DNA from: Arthrobacter psychrolactophilus
Lineage (GTDB): Bacteria; Actinomycetota; Actinomycetes; Actinomycetales; Micrococcaceae
Direction: 5' to 3'
NCBI RefSeq assembly: GCF_003219795.1
Contig: NZ_QJVC01000011.1
Span: forward strand, 1 to 64,000
DNA length: 64,000 nt
The translations under genes were made by a program, and so were the position numbers. The notes beneath the pieces are model-generated. The model saw only the letters and a list, made by a program, of their open reading frames with translations, was not told where the DNA came from and searched no databases. This document shows, one piece after another, positions 28,597-37,329 of the stretch; the stretch's first letter is position 1; each line of letters begins with the position of its first letter.

Positions 28597-29529
28597 GTGA
28601 TCAACCCCGTGCACCTGCGGACCCTCTTAGAAGTGGTGCGCCGCGGATCCTTCGCCGCCGCCGCCACCCAACTGGGGTACACGGCGTCGGCCGTTTCACA
28701 ACAAATGTCCGCACTGGAGCGCGATACGGGAGTGGAGCTCTTTCACCGCACTGCCCGCAGCATCGTGCCCAGTGACGCCGCGCTGGTCATGTCCCGGCAT
28801 GCCGCCAAGGTGCTGACCGATATCGACGCCCTCCTAGCTGCGAGCGCGCGCACGGCGGAGGTAGCTAGTCATGAGCTACGGCTCGGGATTTTCCCCTCGT
28901 TGGCCAGCCATGTGTTGCCGCGGCTCTTGCGTAGTCCCCAGTGGCCGGAGTTGGGGATCAAGTTGCATGTCTCGGTTGGCGAACCGCAGCAAACCATTGG
29001 GGGCCTGCGTTCCGGCGGCGAGTTGGACGTGGCCTTGGTGTATCAGGTGGGTCAGTCCGGTCTAGCGTGGCCGCACACCTTGAACCGGCAATGGGTCGGC
29101 GATGATAATTTCCGTGTGGTGTTGCCGAAGGCGTGGGGTATCCGGCCCGGGTCCATCATGGAGGCCTCGCAGTTATCGGATATGCCGTGGATTATGCATC
29201 ACCCGGGCACGAGCGATGCGACGGTGATTGAGCGGTTGTTTGCCGGGTGCAATCTGCATCCGCGCGTTGCCGCCTACAGCGATGACTTCAATGCGAGCCT
29301 GCAGCTGGTCAGCGTGGGTCTCGGGGCCGCGCTGGTGCCGGAGTTGGCGTTGCAGGCGCGGCCCGAGAACGTGGTGGTGCTGGATGTGCCGGAGATTCGT
29401 CTGGCGCGCAACATCTTTGCGCTCCTGATCAACGACACCCGCACGGCCCGTGTTGAGTTGTTTGTGGACAAGCTCGCGGGGATCTTGCAGGAGCTGACGG
29501 GCTCCAGTCACGTTGACGCTACCCCTTAG
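28597..29529 (+). CDS. LysR family transcriptional regulator
   Basis: A 310-residue regulator with an N-terminal winged HTH (LRTLLEVVRRGSFAAAATQL, GYTASAVSQQMSALER) and a periplasmic-binding-like effector domain from ~residue 95 (LRLGIFPSLASHVLPRLL). The start is GTG 28597. It is divergent from the acetyltransferase-TetR operon and convergent with an ALDH gene 18 bp away. The target genes and ligand are unknown. Confidence 0.92.
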   Translation: MINPVHLRTLLEVVRRGSFAAAATQLGYTASAVSQQMSALERDTGVELFHRTARSIVPSDAALVMSRHAAKVLTDIDALLAASARTAEVASHELRLGIFPSLASHVLPRLLRSPQWPELGIKLHVSVGEPQQTIGGLRSGGELDVALVYQVGQSGLAWPHTLNRQWVGDDNFRVVLPKAWGIRPGSIMEASQLSDMPWIMHHPGTSDATVIERLFAGCNLHPRVAAYSDDFNASLQLVSVGLGAALVPELALQARPENVVVLDVPEIRLARNIFALLINDTRTARVELFVDKLAGILQELTGSSHVDATP

Positions 29530-29547
29530 TGGCTGACCCCTGAGCAC

Positions 29548-30960
29548 TTAGCTCTTGCGGAATTTCTTGGCCGGTGCCACGAAGCGCTTGATGAGCTGCT
29601 TCTTGACCGAGCCGAAGGGCGGGTAGATTAACGCGAGCGTGTCGGGCGAGAGCGGCTTGTCCAGGATCGCCTTGCGGTGCGAGAACGTCGCGATGGAGTC
29701 CTGGCCGTGATAGCGACCCATACCGCTCTGCCCTACCCCACCGAAAGGTAAGCCGGGCACGGAAAGGTGAGCCACCGGAACCCCAAAGGTGAGGGCGCCC
29801 GACGTCGTGCCTTCCGTGAAGTCTTTCCGCACGCCTTCGTCATCGCTAAAGACATACAGGGCTAGCGGCTTGTCGCGCTCATTGATGAAGTCGATGGCCT
29901 CCTGTGCCGAGGCGACCGTGACAAGGGGCAGGATGGGGCCGAAGATTTCATCCTGCATGAGCGCTGCATGAGCGTCGACGTGAATGACGGTGGGTTCGAT
30001 GTAGCGGGTGGCGGCGTCCGTGGTCCCGCCACTAACGAGAGCCGATCCGGCGTCGTCCTGCAGGTCCTGCTCGAGGAGCCCCGTGAGCCGGGTAAAGGCC
30101 GCATCGTTGATGATGCGCCCATACGCCAGGCTATGAGCGGCGTCGGTTCCATAGAGCTCCTCGATAGCCAGGGGCAGCTCCTTGGCGAGCTTGGCGAGGG
30201 CCGCATCGGTGCCCAGGACATAGTCGGGGGCGACGCAGGTCTGCCCCGCATTCATGAACTTACCCCAGACGATCCTGCGGGCCGCCGTGATCATCTCCAC
30301 GGATTCGTCGATGTAGACCGGGGATTTTCCACCCAGCTCAAGGGTGAGAGGCGTGAGGTGTTTGGCCGCGGCACTCATGACGATGCGGGCCACCTTGCCA
30401 TTGCCCGTGTAGAAGATGTGGTCAAAGCGCTGTTCGAGCAGTTCGGTGGTTTCGGGGATGCCACCCTCCACGATCGTCACCGCATCGGCGAGGTAGTTCG
30501 GCACCAGGCGAGCTAGGAGCGCAGAGCTGGCCGGTGCCATCTCGCTGGGTTTACCCACCACGGTGTTCCCGGCTGCGAGCGCACCGATCATGGGCGCCAG
30601 CAGGAGCTGTACGGGATAGTTCCAGGGTGCGATGACGAGGACAACACCGAGCGGTTCTAAGCGCGTCGCGGCCCGGGCGGGCTGGAGGGCAAGAGGAACA
30701 GCTACCTTCTGGGGTTTGAGCCACACCGGCAGCTGTTTGATGGTGTGGGCGATCTCCGCTGTGAGAAAGCCGATCTCCGTCAGCCAGGCTTCGGAGGGGT
30801 GTTTGCCAAGGTCGGCGGCGAGCGCCTGCGTAAAGTCTTCGCGATGCTCAACCAACATGGCGTTCATCGCCTTGAGCTGCTGCAGCCGCCAGTCCAGGGG
30901 TTTTGTGACCCCACTGTTGAAGACTGTCCGCGCCGCCGTCACTGCCTCTTGTACGTTCAT
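29548..30960 (-). CDS. NAD(P)-dependent aldehyde dehydrogenase (ALDH3-like)
   Basis: A 470-residue ALDH of the short class-3 type. Catalytic residues are Cys242 (NAGQTCVAPDY) and Glu208 (LTLELGGKSP), with the proton-shuttling Asn in VIAPWNYPVQLLL. The nucleotide loop is YTGNGKVARIV. It probably oxidises medium- or long-chain, or aromatic, aldehydes to acids; the substrate is not resolved. The ATG at 30960 has a full-length N-terminus. It ends 18 bp from the convergent LysR gene. Confidence 0.93.
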   Translation of the reverse strand: MNVQEAVTAARTVFNSGVTKPLDWRLQQLKAMNAMLVEHREDFTQALAADLGKHPSEAWLTEIGFLTAEIAHTIKQLPVWLKPQKVAVPLALQPARAATRLEPLGVVLVIAPWNYPVQLLLAPMIGALAAGNTVVGKPSEMAPASSALLARLVPNYLADAVTIVEGGIPETTELLEQRFDHIFYTGNGKVARIVMSAAAKHLTPLTLELGGKSPVYIDESVEMITAARRIVWGKFMNAGQTCVAPDYVLGTDAALAKLAKELPLAIEELYGTDAAHSLAYGRIINDAAFTRLTGLLEQDLQDDAGSALVSGGTTDAATRYIEPTVIHVDAHAALMQDEIFGPILPLVTVASAQEAIDFINERDKPLALYVFSDDEGVRKDFTEGTTSGALTFGVPVAHLSVPGLPFGGVGQSGMGRYHGQDSIATFSHRKAILDKPLSPDTLALIYPPFGSVKKQLIKRFVAPAKKFRKS

Positions 30961-31028
30961 GCCTTCAATGTACCGCCAGCATCCCTGCGGAGAAAATACG
31001 ATTTAGAACATACTTTCGAACCAAATAC

Positions 31029-31100
31029 CATCGAGGACGTAGCTGGTGGACCGATTCCACCGATTTCCGGTGTTTTGATCCAACAACTTCGTCCTCGATG
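31029..31100. repeat. 24-nt inverted repeat pair downstream of the metE remnant (family D)
   Basis: Arms at 31029-31052 and 31077-31100 are complementary at 20 of 24 positions; the outer 11 bp (CATCGAGGACG) are perfect. The 24-nt spacer contains CACCG/CGGTG. It lies between the ALDH start and the metE 3' end. It could be the old metE terminator, but there is no T-tract. Confidence 0.65.
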
Positions 31101-31124
31101 AAGGGAAAGAATCAGTGGTGCGAA

Positions 31125-31650
31125 CTAGACGAGCTGAGCGCGAACTTCCTTCGTGGCGTTGACCAGGTTGCGCAGGGATTCTTCGGTCTCTGCGTAGCCG
31201 CGGGTCTTCAGGCCACAGTCCGGGTTGACCCAGAGCTGGCGGGCCGGAACATGCTTGACGGCAGTGCCCAGCAGTTCGGTGACCTCGGCCTGGCCGGGGA
31301 CGCGAGGGCTGTGGATGTCATAGACACCCGGGCCGACACCGCGACCGAAGCCGTGAGCCTCCAGGTCGTTGACAACGTCCATGCGGGAGCGGGCAGCCTC
31401 GATGGAGGTCACGTCCGCATCCAGTCCGTCGATGGCGTCGATGATGACACCAAACTCGGAGTAGCACAGGTGGGTGTGGATCTGGGTGCCGTCAACAGCG
31501 CCTGCCGTGGAGAGGCGGAAGGAGTTGACCGACCAGTCCAGGTACGCAGCCTGATCGGCGCGACGCAGCGGGAGGAATTCGCGCAGGGCGGGCTCATCAA
31601 CCTGAATGATCTTGATGCCGGCGGCTTCCAGATCCGCGATCCACCAGCAA
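31125..31650 (-). pseudogene. metE: metE remnant: C-terminal ~175 residues of cobalamin-independent methionine synthase
   Basis: The frame encodes the C-terminal catalytic part of Met[58 protein letters not shown] and [15 protein letters not shown]. The zinc ligands His and Cys (HTHLCYS) and the last Cys (NPDCGLK) remain. MetE is normally ~750-780 residues; the first ~580 are missing, and upstream of ~31650 the frame reads unrelated sequence ([21 protein letters not shown]). It is therefore a truncated, presumably inactive gene, with the 5' part deleted rather than shifted. The rest of the reading frame is undamaged, suggesting a recent loss. Confidence 0.85.
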
Positions 31651-31937
31651 ATGTCAGGCCCACATGGGGGCACCCACACCCTCGAATCATTCGAAGGTCG
31701 CCGACACACGTTGAAGAAGTAACGTAGTAGCAATACTAGGCTTTTCATCACACAGCACAACGTGAGAATCGAATTATGGCGCTACGTAATGCAATATTTC
31801 ATCCGATCCGTTCGATCAGAGAGTGGCAAGGTAACGGCTCGTCGAATATTCTACGGCGTTAGGCGTTTTTCGAAGGCAGGAAAATCTTCTGCAGCAACAT
31901 CTGTTGGATGCTCGCACGCGGGGCTACAGTATGGTTC
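31651..31937. other. AT-richer junction at the broken end of metE
   Basis: This stretch is notably AT-richer than its flanks and shows no similarity I recognise to MetE. A near-palindrome, CCTCGAATCATTCGAAGG (31679-31696), lies ~30 bp from the break. No gene is evident. Confidence 0.45.
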
Positions 31938-32135
31938 ATGACCCAATTACCAGCCGTGTATTCAGAGTATCTGCAAGGCAAAAGTGAGTCGTTTATTGCA
32001 ACGCTCATGCCGGTTCTGTTGCAATCGATCGCCGAGAAGACCCATGGCGTGCGTGTTGTGACCAGTACGCACGTTGTTCAGGCGCACACCGATGAGACCA
32101 TTCCCTTCGGCCAGATCGTGGAAGACGTGGATTAG
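31938..32135 (+). CDS. Small conserved-looking hypothetical protein
   Basis: A 65-residue acidic protein (MTQLPAVYSEYLQGKSESFI..., ending IVEDVD) with a central amphipathic helix. I do not recognise it. The start ATG 31938 has a poor Shine-Dalgarno. Its stop lies 21 bp from the convergent ROK regulator stop. Codon use is in line with neighbours, but it may not be real. Confidence 0.45.
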   Translation: MTQLPAVYSEYLQGKSESFIATLMPVLLQSIAEKTHGVRVVTSTHVVQAHTDETIPFGQIVEDVD

Positions 32136-32156
32136 AAAAATTCCAGCAGGGAGGGT

Positions 32157-33416
32157 TTAGCCCTTCGAATCCAACAGCAGCCGTGCCGCGTTGGGGCTAA
32201 AGGTATTTTCCATGACGAGGCAGGCGGCGCCAAAAGCTTCCTCACCCGAGCTCACCATGGTGCCCACAACGTTGACCGAATGCACGCTCGTGGTGACGCT
32301 GTAGTGTTCTATCAATGCTGGAATCGTCGCGAGGTGTGTGGGAGCCAGCGGCGGCCAGAAAGGTCCACCAAAGACGACGCGTTCGACGTCGAGCAGATTT
32401 GTCAGCACCGAGGCGGCGCCGGCCAGTCGATGTGCCGATTGTGTCAAAATGTCGAGGGCTGCTGGGTTACCTTCCGCTGCGGCCTGGGCTAGGTCAGCCA
32501 TGTCCTGCGGCAACGAGGCTTCGTCGGGAGAAGCCTCCGGCAGCACTCCGGCGGCGCGAGCCTGGGCCACCAGCGTTTCAGGCATACAGGTGACCTTGAT
32601 GCAGCCGCGTCGGCCACAATCGCATTCGGGACCGTCGGGATCGGCGATGATATGTCCAATCTCGCCCACATTGCCCGAGGAGCCCCGGACTACCTCGTCG
32701 TTGAGGACCAGCCCGGCACCAATGCCCGTACCAATGTAGACAAAGACAAAGTCCCGAACGCTGCTCGTGGATCCGGCCCAGACCTCAGCCACGGCGGCCG
32801 CGGTGACGTCCTTGTCGACGATGACCGGCAGGCCCGTTATCTCGTGCAGGATGTCGCGCAAGGGAACGCGGGCCCAACCGGGCATATGCGGCGGGTTAAC
32901 CACGGTGCCGCTGGCGGCATCGACGGGGCCGGGGGTGGCGACGCCAACACCAGCGATGCGCTGCTCGTCGACACCAGATTCGTCAATGATGTGCCGCACC
33001 TTGGCGCCCATTGCCGCGACAACCTCGAAGGGGTCTCCGGCTAGGTCGGTGGGTTCGTCGAGAGAAAGCAACACCGTGCCCACGGCATCCAGGAGGGCGT
33101 AGCTGGTCAGGGCCGGGTCAATGTGAATTCCGACGGCGTACATGCCCTTGGGGTTCAGGCGCAGCATGGTGCGTGGTTTGCCGGGGCCGGAGGCTTCCTT
33201 GCCGGCCTCGATGATGAGTCCGGTATCGAGAAGTCGGCGGCAAATATTGGACACCGTTTGCGCGGCAAGTCCGGCTGAGGCCGCTAGTTCCACCCGGCTG
33301 AGCCCTTCTTCGGCGCGACGAATGGAATCTAGAATAACCGACTGGTTGTAATCGCCCATCTTCGGCAGATTGGTACCTCGACGGCGCTGCGGTAAACCAG
33401 CCTCGGGAACACCCAA
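32157..33416 (-). CDS. ROK family transcriptional regulator (NagC/XylR-like)
   Basis: A 419-residue protein: an N-terminal winged HTH (residues ~24-75, RVELAASAGLAAQTVSNICR) and a C-terminal ROK sugar-kinase fold. The zinc motif CDCGRRGCIK, the preceding GEIGHIIADPDG and the ATP-loop-like YIGTGIGAGLVL are present. It is probably a sugar-responsive repressor. The start is TTG 33416, supported by AAGGAG exactly 6 nt upstream. No sugar-transport genes are adjacent, so the target is unknown. Confidence 0.92.
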   Translation of the reverse strand: MGVPEAGLPQRRRGTNLPKMGDYNQSVILDSIRRAEEGLSRVELAASAGLAAQTVSNICRRLLDTGLIIEAGKEASGPGKPRTMLRLNPKGMYAVGIHIDPALTSYALLDAVGTVLLSLDEPTDLAGDPFEVVAAMGAKVRHIIDESGVDEQRIAGVGVATPGPVDAASGTVVNPPHMPGWARVPLRDILHEITGLPVIVDKDVTAAAVAEVWAGSTSSVRDFVFVYIGTGIGAGLVLNDEVVRGSSGNVGEIGHIIADPDGPECDCGRRGCIKVTCMPETLVAQARAAGVLPEASPDEASLPQDMADLAQAAAEGNPAALDILTQSAHRLAGAASVLTNLLDVERVVFGGPFWPPLAPTHLATIPALIEHYSVTTSVHSVNVVGTMVSSGEEAFGAACLVMENTFSPNAARLLLDSKG

Positions 33417-33538
33417 AATTTACTCCTTGACAGATGTCATACAAACGGTGGCGGACTCCCCTAATGTCCACCTGCAACATTACCTTTAGCTGCGCTCCTG
33501 CGCGTGAACGCCACGGCTCAGAACTCACACAGTGATTG

Positions 33539-34711
33539 CTACAAAAGGGGCCGCCGTGAAACGCTCACGGTGAACTTGCTATTGCGTCCCACGAGCTCGG
33601 TGGGGCCAACAAGTTTTTCTAGGGATCCACGGTACTGCAGGTGACTGTTATAAACACACCATAACTCCCCTCCCGGAGCGAGCACTCGCCCGGCCTCGGC
33701 AAAGAGTTTCAGCGCGATCCCCGCATGCACGGTGGCCCCCACATGGAAGGGCGGATTGAGCACGATCAGCCCGGCAGATCCTCCACCTTGGCTGCTCAGA
33801 GCGTCATCGCGCACCACCTCCACGCGCTCCCCCACACCATTGGCCGCCGCCGTGGCTCGTGTTGAGGCCACCGCGGCGGCGGATTGATCGCTGGCAATGA
33901 CGCGCATCTGCCCTCTGGCCTTGGCGAGCGAGACGGCGATGGTGCCATTGCCGCAACCTAGGTCGATCGCGGTGTTGTCCTGGCGCATCTGCGGCACAAA
34001 CTCGAGTAAGAAACGGGTCCCGACATCAACTTTGGTACCGCCAAAGGTCGCCCCGTGGGCGCACAGCCACAGGTCCAAGTCCGCGTGATATTCCTTTCGC
34101 GGGAAGCTCGACGTCGGAGCCTCCTTCCGCGGGCCACTGACCTTCAGCGGGCGAGACTTGCGCCAGGCCCGGCCGGCCGACACGTGGGAAAAGTAGTTTT
34201 CGAGGACGGTGTTCATGGCCACGGTCATGTGTTTGACCCGTCCGCCAGCAAAAATCTGAACCTCTGGGCTGGCGTGGGCGGCGATGAGTTCGGCCGTCTC
34301 ACTGACCTCCTCGAGGCTGCGCGGGAGCTGCCATAGCACCACGGTTGCGCCACTAAACAGTTCGGCGCTCAGCGGCAGGGAGGTGTAGCTCTCCGAGCGG
34401 TTGAAATGCTCGGCGTTGTGGCTCAGTGCCAGCTCGCCAGATAGCCCATCTTGCTGGACCCGTAGTCCCGTCAACTCATGGACGGAGGCGGCGGCGAGCG
34501 TCAACGCCCCGTACCGCTCGCCCACGATGACCACGTCGCCGCTGCCAGCTAGCTTCAGCGCCTCGGCCGCCTCGTTGAGGAGCAGTTCATCCGTGGCGTC
34601 GTGCGCGAAGAGGTTAGCTGCTTCAATGTCGGGAAAGCGGCGCAGCTGCGCAAAGTCGAAGGGGGCTACCTCAGGGGTAGCCAGGTTCTCGCCGCTGCTA
34701 TTTTGCTCCAC
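33539..34711 (-). CDS. Class I SAM-dependent methyltransferase, RlmG/RsmC-like rRNA methyltransferase
   Basis: A 390-residue protein with two tandem methyltransferase folds, the first degenerate (residues ~60-190) and the second catalytic: AIDLGCGNGTIAVSL (SAM loop) and NPPFH (target-base motif), as in guanine-N2 methyltransferases RlmG (23S G1835) and RsmC (16S G1207). Length agrees with RlmG. The exact target base is not decidable here. YchJ and a GntR regulator lie upstream in the same direction. Confidence 0.88.
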   Translation of the reverse strand: MEQNSSGENLATPEVAPFDFAQLRRFPDIEAANLFAHDATDELLLNEAAEALKLAGSGDVVIVGERYGALTLAAASVHELTGLRVQQDGLSGELALSHNAEHFNRSESYTSLPLSAELFSGATVVLWQLPRSLEEVSETAELIAAHASPEVQIFAGGRVKHMTVAMNTVLENYFSHVSAGRAWRKSRPLKVSGPRKEAPTSSFPRKEYHADLDLWLCAHGATFGGTKVDVGTRFLLEFVPQMRQDNTAIDLGCGNGTIAVSLAKARGQMRVIASDQSAAAVASTRATAAANGVGERVEVVRDDALSSQGGGSAGLIVLNPPFHVGATVHAGIALKLFAEAGRVLAPGGELWCVYNSHLQYRGSLEKLVGPTELVGRNSKFTVSVSRRPLL

Positions 34712-34789
34712 TGGGCAACTCTACCGCCGCCCTTTTGTTCGGCAAGCAAGGCCGCCGCCTCAGGTGCGTAATGTCACACCAGGGTGAGG

Positions 34790-35191
34790 CTAACTGATTT
34801 CCAGCGCGTCCAGGTAGAGCCATTGCTTACCGTCACGGACGAAGCTGCTGGTTTCCGTCAGCGAATCTCGACGCTTCCGATTCGTGGCGGAACGGTAGCT
34901 GGCCCGGAAGCTGACGACGCCGGAGTCGTCAAAGTAGCCGCCTTGGCTCGTGCTCAGGATTTCTAGCAGGTACCACTGCTGATCAGGGTCCAGCTCCAAC
35001 GTTGCCGGTCGCGTGTCGGGATGCCACGAGTGCAGCAGATACCGCACATCGCCCAGGGCAAACGCCGTGTACCGGGAACGCATGAGCGCCTCGGCTGTTG
35101 GCGGGTAAGCCACAAGGTCCGTGTCAAGACCGTTGAGGTATTTGGCGCAGCATCCCTCGTAGCTCTCTCCGCTGTTACAGGGGCATCTCAT
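34790..35191 (-). CDS. YchJ family / SEC-C motif protein
   Basis: A 133-residue protein beginning with the SEC-C-like zinc motif CPCNSGESYEGCC, followed by a YchJ domain (LMRSRYTAFALGDVRYLLHSWHP; VSFRASY). Function is not established. The ATG at 35191 overlaps the GntR stop (ATGA), so the two are coupled. Confidence 0.9.
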   Translation of the reverse strand: MRCPCNSGESYEGCCAKYLNGLDTDLVAYPPTAEALMRSRYTAFALGDVRYLLHSWHPDTRPATLELDPDQQWYLLEILSTSQGGYFDDSGVVSFRASYRSATNRKRRDSLTETSSFVRDGKQWLYLDALEIS

Positions 35192-35991
35192 GACTGGGGC
35201 CTTTCCGGCGTTGACGCTGTGGCGGGAGCTGATTCACTGTGTTGGTGGAACCACTCGATATGGGATTTGAGGGCCGCGGCGGCCGCACCGCCGTCGTTGG
35301 CTATGACCGCGGCAACAATGTCTTCATGCTGCTGGCGCAGTGTCGGGACCATCGTCTCCCAGTGGTCATCGCTGGTAATAGCGGCGCCGACATACCCCTG
35401 GATGGCCGAGCGCAGGGATTCCATCATTGACGTGACAACGGCGTTGCCGGCGAGGGAGCTCAAGTAGACGTGGAAGGCGGCATCCAAGACGTGAAAAGCC
35501 TCGCGGCTCAGTCCCGGGGCCGCCATGGCCGTCAGTGCCCCACGTAGTTTGCTAACTTGTTCGGCACTGCGCGGGCTGGCCGCGGCCTCAACAGCCGCCC
35601 AGGTTTCCATCATGACGCGCGTCTGGACGATGTCGGCCACAGGGAAATGATTGGTGGCCATGTGCAGCCGCAGCGTCGAGGCGAGTCCGGCGCTTGGGTT
35701 GGCGATCACAACGGTTCCTGACTGCGGTCCGGATCCTACGCCTGTCCGCACGACACCCATGGCGTCGAGAACGCGAATGGCGTCACGGACCGAAGCCCGG
35801 GAAATGCCGTGCCGGAGGGCGAGGGCTCTCTCCCCGGGCAGCTGGTCCCCGACCTTGATTTTCCCTTGACGCAAATCAACCTCGATGCTGGCCAGGACGG
35901 CGTCATAACTACGGGCACCGTGGGCTGCTGATTCCCAGGGAGCCACGGGTGCGGGTGTGGGCTCTTCTCGAGCAAAATCTGGCGTGGACAC
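35188..35991 (-). CDS. FadR/GntR family transcriptional regulator (FCD domain)
   Basis: A 267-residue regulator: winged HTH (GDQLPGERALALRHGISRAS, VRDAIRVLDAMGVVRTGVGS; residues ~48-90) and an FCD ligand domain with MMETWAAVEAAA, FHVLDAAFHVYLSSLAGN and QQHEDIVAAVIAND, whose Asp and His residues usually bind a metal and organic acid. It overlaps the YchJ gene by 4 nt. The regulated pathway is unknown. Confidence 0.9.
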   Translation of the reverse strand: MSTPDFAREEPTPAPVAPWESAAHGARSYDAVLASIEVDLRQGKIKVGDQLPGERALALRHGISRASVRDAIRVLDAMGVVRTGVGSGPQSGTVVIANPSAGLASTLRLHMATNHFPVADIVQTRVMMETWAAVEAAASPRSAEQVSKLRGALTAMAAPGLSREAFHVLDAAFHVYLSSLAGNAVVTSMMESLRSAIQGYVGAAITSDDHWETMVPTLRQQHEDIVAAVIANDGGAAAAALKSHIEWFHQHSESAPATASTPERPQS

Positions 35992-36070
35992 TGCACCATT
36001 CTTCCATTGTTTGGCTACCGCGCGCGTTACCCTTTGTGACGATAAGGAACGCTACGAAGACGCGGAGACA

Positions 36071-36107
36071 AAAAGATCCGGCCATCGTAACGATGACCGG
36101 ATCTTTT
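36071..36107 (-). terminator. Rho-independent terminator of the tRNA-Ala array
   Basis: On the minus strand AAAAGATCCGG (36107-36097) pairs perfectly with CCGGATCTTTT (36081-36071), with an inner CATCG/CGATG stem, followed by further T's. It starts 5 nt after the last tRNA-Ala gene. Confidence 0.88.
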
Positions 36108-36111
36108 GTTT

Positions 36112-36187
36112 TGGTGGAGCTGAGGGGACTCGAACCCCTGACCCCCTGCATGCCATGCAGGTGCGCTACCAGCTGCGCCACAGCCCC
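36112..36187 (-). tRNA. tRNA-Ala(GGC), copy 3 in transcription order
   Basis: A 76-nt cloverleaf on the minus strand: acceptor GGGGCTG/CAGCTCC with the alanine identity pair G3-U70, anticodon stem CCTGC/GCAGG, loop ATGGCAT with anticodon GGC, T-loop GGTTCGAGTCC and an encoded CCA end. Identical to the copies at 36240 and 36368. Confidence 0.97.
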
Positions 36188-36239
36188 AAAACTTATTTAG
36201 TTGTAAACCACCATGAGATCTTGCAATCCATGATGTGTT

Positions 36240-36315
36240 TGGTGGAGCTGAGGGGACTCGAACCCCTGACCCCCTGCATGCCATGCAGGTGCGCTACCAG
36301 CTGCGCCACAGCCCC
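36240..36315 (-). tRNA. tRNA-Ala(GGC), copy 2
   Basis: Identical 76-nt gene with GGC anticodon, G3-U70 pair and encoded CCA, 128 bp from each neighbour. The 52-nt spacers on both sides are identical. Confidence 0.97.
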
Positions 36316-36367
36316 AAAACTTATTTAGTTGTAAACCACCATGAGATCTTGCAATCCATGATGTGTT

Positions 36368-36443
36368 TGGTGGAGCTGAGGGGACTCGAACCCCTGACCC
36401 CCTGCATGCCATGCAGGTGCGCTACCAGCTGCGCCACAGCCCC
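36368..36443 (-). tRNA. tRNA-Ala(GGC), copy 1
   Basis: Identical 76-nt gene and the promoter-proximal copy. It is preceded by a 60-nt leader of unrelated sequence and followed by the repeated 52-nt spacer. Confidence 0.97.
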
Positions 36444-36506
36444 AAACACTTACTTCTTGTTGTTCCTTTTCCTTGACCTTTCGGTCTTGGCCGGAGCAAC
36501 CTGACT

Positions 36507-36536
36507 ATATTAGAACAACTTTTGCCAAACTTACAA
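36507..36536 (-). promoter_or_regulatory. Candidate promoter of the tRNA-Ala array
   Basis: TTGTAA (36536-36531) and TAATAT (36512-36507) on the minus strand are separated by 18 bp, ~64 bp upstream of the first tRNA. TATAGT (36509-36504) is an overlapping -10 alternative. Confidence 0.35.
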
Positions 36537-36555
36537 ATCGGGGTTTCTCAGGCCG

Positions 36556-37290
36556 TTAATCCTCGACCGGTTCTGCCAGAACTTCAGGTATTTCATAGGG
36601 TTCCGGGAGCGTTCCAACGTTATGTTCCAGCAACCGCCAGTGACTGGAATCAGCATCCAGGATGTTTTCCTCAACAACAGACCAGTGGCAATTCGAGAGC
36701 CCCGACAAGGTCCGCCACAGTTCTTCGGGCAAACCCAAAAGTTTTGCGAGGGCCACACGCGTTGCCCCTCCATGGGTTGTCACCACTAGGGTCCCACCCT
36801 CGGGCAAGGCCCGGACGTGCTCAAGAATGGCGTCCACCATGCGCGTCGCCACGTCGCGGCGGGTTTCTCCCCCACCGGCGCGTACTCCCGGCTCGTCGAG
36901 CTGCCAGCGGTGGATCTCCTCCGGGTACCGCTCGATGATCTCCGCGAAGGTCAGCCCCTCCCAGCTTCCACCGAAAGTCTCCCGGAGCCTCGCATCAACC
37001 GTGACGTCCAGGGCGGTCAGGGCCGCCAGTGCCTTGGCTGTGGCATAGGCGCGGGAGAGGTCTGAGGAGACCAGCTGCACGGCGTCATCGAGGACCGGGC
37101 CCAGCTTGCTTGCCAAGAGTGCCGCGGCACGCCCCGCCTGCGTCTCCCCCACCGCATCCAGTGCGATATCGCTTTGTCCCTGAAAGCGACGTTCCGCATT
37201 CCAGGAGGTGCGTCCGTGACGCAAAAAAATAACCCGCCGGCGGGGGCCGGCGGGCTGCAAAACTGAGCGCTCGGGGCCATTGGAAGCCAT
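36556..37290 (-). CDS. Histidine phosphatase superfamily protein (phosphoglycerate mutase-like)
   Basis: A 244-residue phosphatase with the phosphohistidine motif VIFLRHGRTSWN, the second catalytic His in VVTTHGGATRVA, and the acid residue in RLRETFGGSWEGL. It is probably a broad phosphatase rather than a glycolytic mutase. It lies directly after rsfS in the nadD-rsfS block, where a phosphoglycerate mutase-like gene is common in actinobacteria. Confidence 0.92.
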   Translation of the reverse strand: MASNGPERSVLQPAGPRRRVIFLRHGRTSWNAERRFQGQSDIALDAVGETQAGRAAALLASKLGPVLDDAVQLVSSDLSRAYATAKALAALTALDVTVDARLRETFGGSWEGLTFAEIIERYPEEIHRWQLDEPGVRAGGGETRRDVATRMVDAILEHVRALPEGGTLVVTTHGGATRVALAKLLGLPEELWRTLSGLSNCHWSVVEENILDADSSHWRLLEHNVGTLPEPYEIPEVLAEPVED

Positions 37291-37329
37291 GAAATGACCT
37301 ATCTATAGTTCCTGAGCCCGTCTAAGGGG

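Larger units (their letters stand above)
36112..36443 (-). repeat. Perfect 128-bp tandem repeat carrying tRNA-Ala
   Basis: The tRNA gene plus a 52-nt spacer (contains GTTGTAAACCACCATGAG on the plus strand) is repeated: units begin at 36112, 36240 and 36368. The spacers 36188-36239 and 36316-36367 read the same throughout. Confidence 0.95.

Noticed and set aside
31098-31727. 209-codon plus-strand frame over the metE remnant
   Set aside because: The minus strand carries unmistakable MetE motifs; this frame is its shadow.
36112-36443. CRISPR-like repeat array
   Set aside because: The repeats are tRNA genes with identical, not unique, spacers. There is no cas gene.
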